In this document: positions 1 through 6,099 of the stretch, in pieces
Layout of the letters: each line of letters begins with the position of its first letter
How positions within the stretch are numbered: position 1 is the first letter of the stretch
Source: Bacteroidales bacterium
GTDB taxonomy: Bacteria > Bacteroidota > Bacteroidia > Bacteroidales > UBA12077
DNA length: 6,099 bases
Assembly (NCBI GenBank): GCA_030156305.1
Contig: JASGMZ010000181.1
Location: 1 to 6,099 of the forward strand
Reading direction: 5' to 3'
Made by a program: the position numbers and the translations under genes
Notes under the pieces: generated by a model
What the model was told of the DNA's origin: nothing
Database searches by the model: none
Seen by the model: the letters and a program-made list of their open reading frames with translations, nothing else

Positions 1-2379
1 AAATCATCGTTAGTATATGATGTTATTTGTAAAGAAAGCCAGCGCCGGTATTTCGAATCTTTTTCCTCGTATGCCCGCCAGTTTTTAGGTAAAATGAGCC
101 GCCCCGAGGTAGAACGAATCGAAGGATTAATGCCAGCAATTTCTGTCGATCAAAAAACGGTAAGCCGAAATCCACGATCTACCGTTGGAACAATGAGCGA
201 AATTTATGATTATCTGCGTTTGTTGTTTGCCCGTTTAGGGAAAAAATCCAAACCTCTTCCCGGGATTAAATTATCCAGAAGCTTGTTTTCATTTAACAGC
301 CCGGAGGGCTGTTGCCCTCATTGTAAAGGGCTGGGTGTTGAAGACCAAATTGACCCGGAATTATTAATTAAAGACCCCACGAAAAGCTTACGCGAGGGAG
401 CCTTAAAAATCACTACACCATCAGGATATACCATCTACTCACAGGTTACCATCGATGTGCTTGATAAGGTTTGCCGTTCCGAAGGCTTTCATGTGGATAT
501 CCCATGGAAAAATTTAACCCATAACCAAAAAAATATCATTCTTTACGGGAGTAATAAAATCAAAATCCCTTTTGGTAAACATACGCTCGCATCGCGTATG
601 AAATGGAGCGGAATTACAGCCAGGCCACGCGAAGAAGGGTATTACAAAGGGATAATACCCATCATGGAAAATATTTTGCGTATCGACAGAAATCCAAATA
701 TTTTACGATTTGCCAAAACCATAAAATGCAAGCAGTGTAATGGCAAGAGGCTTAACGACAAAGCGCTGTCGGTTACTTTTTATCAAAAAAACATTGCCGA
801 TTATAGCTCCTTATCGATATCTGCATTAAAAACAACTTTCGAAAATATGGTGTATAATGATACCGATAAAGAGGTTTTTGAATCGATTAGAAATAAGATT
901 GTTGAACGTTGCCGGATTCTCGAAGAGCTTGGGTTAGGGTATTTAACCTTAGTGCGCGAATCAACCACCCTTTCGGGTGGAGAAGCACAAAGGATCAGAT
1001 TGGCTACCCAAATAGGTAATGGATTACGCGGAATCTTATATATTCTGGATGAGCCTTCCATCGGATTACATCCCAAAGATAATGCGCGTATGATAAAAAT
1101 TATGCAACGACTGCGTGATCAGGGCAACACGGTATTGGTTGTTGAACACGATAAGGAAACCATGCTCAATGCCGACCGTATTATCGACATTGGCCCAAAA
1201 GCAGGAAAAAATGGAGGAGAAATATTATGGGATACGGATTTGAAAAACCTCAAAAAAATTGAGTGTCTGGAAAGTGAAACCTTAAAATACTTAACCAGGA
1301 AATCAATAAAAAAGGCCCTCCCCAAAAAACCAGAAGAAAAATGGTTAATGGTTAAAGGGGCCAGGCTTTATAACCTGAAAAATATCCATGTTAACTTTCG
1401 CCTGCATGCATTGAATGTGGTTACCGGCGTTTCCGGAGCCGGAAAATCTACATTGGTTTTTGAAGTAATTGGAAAATATTTTGAAAAAAAACTTAACCAT
1501 GAAAAAACAGAAGATTTAGAAGTAAATGAGATAGTAACAGATACCCCCATCCAAAAAATTATTGAAATCAATCAGACACCCATAGGACGAACACCCAGGA
1601 GCAATCCGGCAACATATATCAAACTCTTTGATTTGATTCGTAAATTATTTGCTTCGCTTCCCGAATCAAGAAACAGAAAATGGAAACAGGGACATTTCTC
1701 CTTTAACACGAAGGGTGGACGATGCGAAACCTGTCAGGGTGCCGGGGTTATACAAACCGGGATGCACTTTTTAGCCCAGGTTGAAACCCTTTGTGAAACC
1801 TGTCAGGGAAAACGCTACGACAATGAAACGCTGGAAATAAAATATAAAGGGAAAAATATAGCAGAAATCCTGGAGATGGAAATTTCAGAGGCTTTAACAT
1901 TTTTTAAAGATGAACCAACCATTCATCATTATCTGCATATTATGAATGATTTAGGATTAGGATACCTGCCCCTTGGACAATCTGCTACCACATTATCCGG
2001 TGGCGAAGCACAACGATTAAAGTTAGCTGCCGAGCTGGTAAAACCTTCGAAAGGCCATACCCTTTATATTTTCGACGAGCCCACCACCGGACTCCATGCT
2101 TACGATGTTTCCATCCTGTTAAAAGCATTGCAAAACCTAATACAAAATGGACATACGGTTATTGTCATCGAACACGACGAAGGAATAATAAGACATGCCG
2201 ACCATATTGTTGACCTGGGCCCTGACGGCGGCGATTATGGTGGCGAAGTTATTTACTCCGGTAGTTATAATGAATTATTACATTGTAAAAAATCGTACAC
2301 TGCACAAGCATTACTAAGCACTAAAGAGCAGAAAAGAACAGAAGAAAAAAATAATATAGAACAAATCATTAAAAACCCT
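1..2379 (+). other. UvrA unit 1 (NBD1 + NBD2) of the tandem protein
   Basis: This is the first of two homologous protein-level units, cut at its N-terminus. NBD1 carries the first-half UvrA hallmarks: the SSYARQFLGKM stretch, NPRSTVGT at 169-192, signature at 970-990, and Walker B with the I-type ending DEPSIGLH up to 1071. NBD2 has Walker A at 1426-1452, the motif TPIGRTPRSNPATY ending near 1617, zinc-ligand pairs at 1723-1734 and 1792-1803 flanking the MHFL hairpin, signature at 1993-2013 and Walker B at 2062-2097. Only 12 residues (241-276) join LLFARLG to the RSLFSFN segment. E. coli UvrA has well over 100 residues there, including the UvrB-binding domain. All visible catalytic motifs look intact. 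Confidence 0.88.
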
Positions 2380-4737
2380 ATAGAACTGAAGGGTGTTAAA
2401 ACACATAACTTAAAAGAGATTGATGTTAAAATCCCCAGAAACAAGCTAACAGTCATTACCGGAGTTAGTGGCAGCGGAAAATCATCATTGGCATTCGATA
2501 CGCTATTCACCGAAGGGCAATTAAGATTTACTGAAAGCTTTTCTACATACGCCCGGAGTGTAATTCAACAAAAAACACGCCCCGATATGATTGAAAGTTC
2601 AGGATTAACGCCAACAATTGCTATTGACAATAAATCGATTACACAAAATCCAAGGGCTACTGTTGGAACAATCACGGGTTTATACGATTTATATCGATTA
2701 ATCTATGCAAGGATTTCAAAAGACGAAAAAGGAAATAAATGCCCCTTTCTTTCCAATCACTTTTCATTTAATCATCAGGCCGGTGCATGTCCTGTATGTA
2801 ATGGTTTAGGAGTTGAATTAACCTGCGATCCCGAACAATTAATATCCCGGCCGGAATTACCTTTACATGATGGAGCCATGAATAGTAGTAAAACCGGAAA
2901 ATTTTATAGTGATCCTTATGGCCAATATATGGCCATTTTAGAGAGTGTTGGGAAAAAACATAATATTGACTTTTCAAGACCATGGAAAGATTTAAGTGAT
3001 AAAGCCCAAAATATCGTTTTGTATGGTACCGGAGATGAAGAATATGAGGTTGTGTGGAAATACAAACGAAAAAACAGGGAGGGCATTCATCGTTTTAAAG
3101 CAACGTGGCCAGGCCTTGTTCATTACATCAATGACGAATATATACGGAAACACGACAAGTCAGGTGGTGCTGATGTAGCCACTTTAATGAAAGAAGTAAA
3201 ATGCCGGCATTGCAATGGTTCGAGGTTAAATCAGGAAACATTAAAATACACTATTGGAGATAAAAATATTGCCGATTTAGCTTCTTTGGAAGCCGTTGAA
3301 GCCCTACATTTTTTCAAGGATATAAATAATATTTTATCAGAGACAGATCAACATATTAGCGCAGAAATAGTACGCTTAAGTATAGAAAAATTAACAGCCA
3401 TGAAAAATATTGGGTTGGGCTATTTGAGCATTCAACGAGGAACCACAACCTTATCCGGAGGCGAAGGCAGGAGATTAAGGCTTATTTCTCAAATGGGGGG
3501 TGAATTAACCGGAATAACGTATGTTTTGGATGAGCCTACCGTTGGATTACATTCAAAAGATACACAAAACCTGATAAAATTATTACATCAGCTTGCAGAA
3601 AACAACACCGTTGTGGTAACAGAACACGATGAGGACATCATAAAATCGGCACATCATATTATTGAACTAGGCCCCAAAGCTGGTGATGAAGGCGGAAAAT
3701 TGATGTGGCAAGGAGAATTGCAAAAATTTATTAATACGAATCATACGTTAACTGCAAAATACCTTCAACATAAATATTCATTTGCACCTCAAAAATCAAA
3801 TCTAACATTAGATTTTAAGTTAACGATAAAAGGAGCCCATGCTCACAATCTTAAGCATTTTGATTTAACCCTGCCTATGAATGGATTAACGGTTTTTTCA
3901 GGGGTCTCCGGAAGCGGAAAATCCAGCTTATTGTTTGATGTAATAGCGCAATCGTTTCATAAAAAAAGAGCCGTAAATTGCAAAGACATCCATGGTTTTG
4001 AAGCGTTTGATACCATTCACATCATGGATCAATCACCCATTGGGAAAAATCCGGCAAGCACACCCGCAACATTTCTTGGCATCTATGATGAAATAAGAGA
4101 ACTTTTTGCATCAACAGAAGCGGCCAGAAAACAAAAGCTAAAAAAAACACACTTCTCCTTTAACACAAAAGGCGGAAGATGCGAAAATTGTAAGGGGCAG
4201 GGCCAGGTAAAAATTGCGATGGATTTTCTTTCGGATGTTTGGGTCCCTTGCCCTACATGCAATGGAAAAAGGTTCAATCAGAATATATTACAAATCCAAT
4301 GGAATGGTTTTTCCATTGCTGATATACTGGAATTGACAATACACAAGGCAGCCGAAATATTTGCATCAGAAGAAAAACTAAGCACTTCGTTCAACCTATT
4401 AAGCGATTTAGGATTAAGCCACCTAAAGTTGGGACAGTCAGCAACGACACTCTCCGGGGGTGAAGCGCAACGCTTAAAGCTGGCCAAAGAATTAATCAAA
4501 CAAACCCATAAAAAATGCCTGTATTTACTGGATGAACCCACCACAGGACTCCATTTTTATGATGTAGAGAAACTTTTAAAAGTATTGTTTCGTTTGCGTG
4601 ACCAGGGGCATGCGCTTTACATTATTGAACATCATCCGTGGTTTTATCAAATGGCCGATTATTTCATCGAACTTGGGCCAACAGGAGGTAATCAGGGAGG
4701 ATATCTAATGACACAAAAACCTGATAAAATCGTTTAA
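1..4737 (+). CDS. uvrA: Tandem double-length UvrA-like ABC ATPase (class II, no UvrB-binding domains), 5' partial
   Basis: UvrA proteins are ATP-dependent DNA-damage sensors of the ABC superfamily. The reading frame is open from base 1, where KSSL is the tail of a Walker A, so the ATG at 94 is internal and the true start lies upstream. In visible-residue numbering, unit 1 (1-793) has NPRSTVGT (57), CPHC (105), CKQC (243), LSGGEAQ (324), DEPSIGLH (from 350), EHD (382), Walker A GVSGAGKST (476), CETC (575 and 598), LSGGEAQ (665), DEPTTGLH and EHD (724). Unit 2 (794-1578) repeats the plan: GVSGSGKSS (821), NPRATVGT, CPVC (930), CRHC (1068), variant LSGGEGR (1151), DEPTVGLH, EHD (1208), GVSGSGKSS (1301), CENC (1394), CPTC (1417), LSGGEAQ (1484), DEPTTGLH and EHH (1543). 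Canonical UvrA is about 940 residues with one such unit. Chlamydial UvrA is a known double-length precedent. The UvrB-binding domain is absent from both units, so this is probably a paralogue of the housekeeping uvrA. Tolerance of bulky adducts or intercalating drugs, as for DrrC, is inferred. The family call is secure; the physiological role is not. Confidence 0.95.
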   Translation, partial: KSSLVYDVICKESQRRYFESFSSYARQFLGKMSRPEVERIEGLMPAISVDQKTVSRNPRSTVGTMSEIYDYLRLLFARLGKKSKPLPGIKLSRSLFSFNSPEGCCPHCKGLGVEDQIDPELLIKDPTKSLREGALKITTPSGYTIYSQVTIDVLDKVCRSEGFHVDIPWKNLTHNQKNIILYGSNKIKIPFGKHTLASRMKWSGITARPREEGYYKGIIPIMENILRIDRNPNILRFAKTIKCKQCNGKRLNDKALSVTFYQKNIADYSSLSISALKTTFENMVYNDTDKEVFESIRNKIVERCRILEELGLGYLTLVRESTTLSGGEAQRIRLATQIGNGLRGILYILDEPSIGLHPKDNARMIKIMQRLRDQGNTVLVVEHDKETMLNADRIIDIGPKAGKNGGEILWDTDLKNLKKIECLESETLKYLTRKSIKKALPKKPEEKWLMVKGARLYNLKNIHVNFRLHALNVVTGVSGAGKSTLVFEVIGKYFEKKLNHEKTEDLEVNEIVTDTPIQKIIEINQTPIGRTPRSNPATYIKLFDLIRKLFASLPESRNRKWKQGHFSFNTKGGRCETCQGAGVIQTGMHFLAQVETLCETCQGKRYDNETLEIKYKGKNIAEILEMEISEALTFFKDEPTIHHYLHIMNDLGLGYLPLGQSATTLSGGEAQRLKLAAELVKPSKGHTLYIFDEPTTGLHAYDVSILLKALQNLIQNGHTVIVIEHDEGIIRHADHIVDLGPDGGDYGGEVIYSGSYNELLHCKKSYTAQALLSTKEQKRTEEKNNIEQIIKNPIELKGVKTHNLKEIDVKIPRNKLTVITGVSGSGKSSLAFDTLFTEGQLRFTESFSTYARSVIQQKTRPDMIESSGLTPTIAIDNKSITQNPRATVGTITGLYDLYRLIYARISKDEKGNKCPFLSNHFSFNHQAGACPVCNGLGVELTCDPEQLISRPELPLHDGAMNSSKTGKFYSDPYGQYMAILESVGKKHNIDFSRPWKDLSDKAQNIVLYGTGDEEYEVVWKYKRKNREGIHRFKATWPGLVHYINDEYIRKHDKSGGADVATLMKEVKCRHCNGSRLNQETLKYTIGDKNIADLASLEAVEALHFFKDINNILSETDQHISAEIVRLSIEKLTAMKNIGLGYLSIQRGTTTLSGGEGRRLRLISQMGGELTGITYVLDEPTVGLHSKDTQNLIKLLHQLAENNTVVVTEHDEDIIKSAHHIIELGPKAGDEGGKLMWQGELQKFINTNHTLTAKYLQHKYSFAPQKSNLTLDFKLTIKGAHAHNLKHFDLTLPMNGLTVFSGVSGSGKSSLLFDVIAQSFHKKRAVNCKDIHGFEAFDTIHIMDQSPIGKNPASTPATFLGIYDEIRELFASTEAARKQKLKKTHFSFNTKGGRCENCKGQGQVKIAMDFLSDVWVPCPTCNGKRFNQNILQIQWNGFSIADILELTIHKAAEIFASEEKLSTSFNLLSDLGLSHLKLGQSATTLSGGEAQRLKLAKELIKQTHKKCLYLLDEPTTGLHFYDVEKLLKVLFRLRDQGHALYIIEHHPWFYQMADYFIELGPTGGNQGGYLMTQKPDKIV
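2380..4734 (+). other. UvrA unit 2 (NBD3 + NBD4) of the tandem protein
   Basis: The second homologous unit has 785 residues. It starts with a fresh UvrA N-terminal motif (GVKTHNLKEIDVKIP), which matches E. coli GARTHNLKNINLVIP. NBD3 has Walker A at 2461-2487, NPRATVGT at 2647-2670, CPVC at 2788-2799, CRHC at 3202-3213, a variant signature LSGGEGRR from 3451, and Walker B at 3517-3552. NBD4 has Walker A at 3901-3927, SPIGKNPASTPATF in place of the usual SPIGRTPRSNPATY, CENC at 4180-4191, CPTC at 4249-4260, signature at 4450-4470 and Walker B at 4519-4554. A Lys/Glu-rich linker around 2305-2379 joins it to unit 1. The two units differ clearly in protein sequence, so the duplication is old and not an assembly echo. 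Confidence 0.88.
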
Positions 4738-4742
4738 ACAAA

Positions 4743-4769
4743 AAAGAACCCGGAAAAACCGGGTTCTTT
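4743..4769. terminator. Bidirectional Rho-independent terminator between convergent genes
   Basis: A perfect 11-bp inverted repeat (AAAGAACCCGG and CCGGGTTCTTT) encloses a loop of five A. It begins five bases after the UvrA-like stop codon and ends 24 bases before the minus-strand stop. A short T-rich tail follows on the plus strand (TTTATT). On the minus strand the tail is better, because the A-run at 4741-4745 reads as T. It therefore probably serves both genes, with the stronger U-tract for the minus-strand transcript. Confidence 0.85.
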
Positions 4770-4793
4770 ATTAAGAAATTTTTAAAAAGTTAT

Positions 4794-6099
4794 TTATTGA
4801 ACACTAATTTTTGCATCAATTACCTCATTATCAATGGTAATTCTGAGGAAGTAAATTCCCTTTGCAAAATCTGAAACATTAATGTTATTATTTACATTTT
4901 CCAACGTGTTATTATAAATAACTTTTCCGGTTACATCCATAATTTCAACTTTTTTGCTACCTGGCATCGTAAGGTTATTGATATGAATATAATCTGATGC
5001 AGGAACAGGATAAACCTTAATTCCATATTCATCCAACTTATTAATGCCGGTAATCTGATCCAGAACAATGTTCTTCACAAGATCAGAAGAAACATCAATG
5101 GTTCCGTATTTACTTTCATACTGATCTTTAGAAACAAGATATACCAGATTCACACCAGGTTCCACATTTTTGAAAATGGCCTGTCCGTCGGTATCGGTAA
5201 GTTTTGTTTCTGAGTTAAAGGTCACTTCAGCATTATCAAGTGGACTAGCACCATCTGTAACGGCAAAAGTAACCGTATAAGATTCTGTCATGGTTAACAC
5301 AAGAGTCATGGGTTGAGTAACATCAACCGTTCCCTCAAGTGTTTCATAACCTGCTTTTTCTGCAACATATGGAATATCTGTTCCAATGGCTACACCATCA
5401 AAGAATGCCATACCATCTGCATCCGTCATCTCTGTCATTCCTCCGAAATCAATAGATACATCTTCAATAAAATTGTCTCCTGATTTTACATAGAAGGTAA
5501 CATCATGGGTTTCAACCGTATTGAATTCCCATGTAATCTTTTCATTGTAAACATCATCTGCATTTTTAACTGAACGTGCAGGAATAGTAACCATATAGGT
5601 ATCATTATTGGTATCGAAGAAACGTTCATGTTCAATCACTACGGTTTTGTTATCAGCCTGTAAGGTTGCGATAACATCAGATACAGGACCATTTGCTTCA
5701 CTTTCTATCTTAACGGCTCCCAAATCATTAACCACTACCTCCTGGTCAAAAACAAAGGATACTGCAGCATCCAACGCAACATCAACGGCTCCGTCTTCAG
5801 GAGTTGTAGTTTCTGCTTCGGGTGCGGCCATTATCGTAGTAAATGTCCATGTTACCTCATTTTCATTCATCACTCCGTCGGAGTTATAAACCACTCCGGC
5901 AGGAACAGTAACCGTATATAATGCATTATTATATTCCATATCATTATGGATAATAACAAACCCATCGTCCTCAGCCGTTGAAGTCCAGCCTGTAATTTCC
6001 ACGGTATCCTGATTTTCACCAATAATGGTAATCATTGTATCCAGGCCATAATCGGTATTCACTTTCTGATCGAAGCTAAAGATGATGTCCTGATCCAGG
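4794..6099 (-). CDS. Secreted multidomain protein with Big_5 Ig-like domains and type IX secretion sorting domain, 5' partial
   Basis: This is the C-terminal part of a large exported protein. The frame has no stop up to the window edge, and the GTG at 6062 lies inside a beta-strand motif (IIFSFDQKV), so it is not a start. From N to C (counting from base 6062): the end of a Big_5/SbsA-type Ig-like domain (to residue ~76), a second Big_5-like domain (79-182) opening with TTPEDGAVDVALDAAVSFVF, two related beta modules (186-258 and 262-336) resembling carboxypeptidase regulatory or PEGA-like folds, then a C-terminal sorting domain (345-422) with YPVPASDYIHI, EIMDVTGKVIYN, FAKGIYFLRI and terminal KISVQ. 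Such tails direct Bacteroidota proteins through the outer membrane by the type IX system, where the tail is removed and the protein is often attached to surface lipopolysaccharide. No catalytic residues are visible; any enzymatic or adhesin head would be upstream. Acidic, low-Cys composition fits an extracellular protein. The exact function is unknown. Confidence 0.92.
   Translation of the reverse strand, partial: LDQDIIFSFDQKVNTDYGLDTMITIIGENQDTVEITGWTSTAEDDGFVIIHNDMEYNNALYTVTVPAGVVYNSDGVMNENEVTWTFTTIMAAPEAETTTPEDGAVDVALDAAVSFVFDQEVVVNDLGAVKIESEANGPVSDVIATLQADNKTVVIEHERFFDTNNDTYMVTIPARSVKNADDVYNEKITWEFNTVETHDVTFYVKSGDNFIEDVSIDFGGMTEMTDADGMAFFDGVAIGTDIPYVAEKAGYETLEGTVDVTQPMTLVLTMTESYTVTFAVTDGASPLDNAEVTFNSETKLTDTDGQAIFKNVEPGVNLVYLVSKDQYESKYGTIDVSSDLVKNIVLDQITGINKLDEYGIKVYPVPASDYIHINNLTMPGSKKVEIMDVTGKVIYNNTLENVNNNINVSDFAKGIYFLRITIDNEVIDAKISVQ
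4797..5030 (-). other. Type IX secretion C-terminal sorting domain (type A)
   Basis: The last 78 residues show the three conserved blocks of the Por/type A sorting family: YPVPASDYIHI (the usual form is YPNPxxD), a central VEIMDVTGKVIY strand, and the DFAKGIYFLRI strand followed by a short basic-to-hydrophobic end (KISVQ). This places the protein at or beyond the outer membrane and is the main taxonomic marker in the window. Confidence 0.93.
5055..5507 (-). repeat. Two tandem related beta-sandwich modules (protein-level repeat)
   Basis: Two modules of about 74 residues follow each other at 5507-5289 and 5279-5055. Both run as VTFxVxxG, then a Val-rich strand, then TDADGMAFFDGV in the first and TDTDGQAIFKNV in the second, then an aromatic-rich strand (IPYVAEKAGYE and LVYLVSKDQYE), then GTVDV or GTIDV and a final hydrophobic strand. 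The TDxDGxAxF core is typical of carboxypeptidase regulatory-like or Cna-B-like spacer domains. They probably act as stalk or spacer domains between the Ig-like part and the sorting tail. The family assignment is by eye. Confidence 0.7.

Noticed and set aside
94..96. ATG at 94 as the start of the UvrA-like gene
   Set aside because: The frame is open upstream to base 1 and encodes conserved UvrA sequence (Walker A tail KSSL, RRYFESFSSYARQFL), so this Met is internal.
2996..3178. Plus-strand open frame of 60 codons in another phase
   Set aside because: It sits inside the strongly conserved UvrA-like frame and has no family features or independent ribosome-binding site.
4278..4544. Minus-strand open frame of 88 codons
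   Set aside because: It lies fully antisense to NBD4 signature and Walker B sequence and shows no recognisable domain. It is a shadow of the coding strand, as are the similar minus-strand frames at 801-1076, 1119-1325, 1368-1571, 2265-2510, 2768-2983 and 4083-4277.
1..4737. Tandem UvrA units as an assembly duplication artefact
   Set aside because: The two units differ at many residues and in the signature and PRSNP motifs, and are not near-identical at the nucleotide level, so this is a genuine old duplication.
5608..5889. Plus-strand open frame of 93 codons
   Set aside because: It is antisense to the Ig-like domains. Its Ser/Thr-rich content follows from the opposite-strand codons.
6060..6062. 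GTG at 6062 as the start of the minus-strand gene
   Set aside because: The frame continues to the window end with conserved Ig-like strand residues (DIIFSFDQKV), and no signal peptide follows the GTG.

Overview
The window is a piece of a Bacteroidota genome. The clearest sign is the C-terminal type IX secretion sorting domain on the minus-strand gene, a signal largely confined to that phylum. The AT-leaning sequence fits. It holds two convergent genes, both cut by the window edges, with a 56-base gap between their stop codons.

Region 1 (1-4737, plus strand) is a very long UvrA-family ABC ATPase. It enters already inside its first Walker A motif, so only about 36 N-terminal residues are missing by comparison with E. 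coli UvrA. It is not an ordinary UvrA of about 940 residues. It is two complete UvrA-like units in one chain: four nucleotide-binding domains in the order I-II-I-II, four LSGGE signatures, four Walker B/DEP motifs and eight CxxC zinc-ligand pairs. The whole chain is estimated at about 1,610 residues. Both units lack the UvrB-binding domain, so each resembles the class II UvrA2/DrrC type rather than the housekeeping excinuclease subunit. A role in damage or drug-adduct tolerance is an inference.

Region 2 (4738-4793) is the convergent intergenic gap. It holds an 11-bp hairpin that can act as a terminator in both directions.

Region 3 (4794-6099, minus strand) is the C-terminal part of a secreted or surface-anchored modular protein: two Big_5-type Ig-like domains, two mutually similar carboxypeptidase-regulatory-like beta modules, and a type A type IX sorting domain. 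Its N-terminus and any catalytic domain lie beyond the window.

The two genes are convergent and show no evident functional link. No RNA genes, CRISPR arrays, insertion sequences or promoters were seen. The most notable item is the four-ATPase tandem UvrA lacking UvrB-binding domains.
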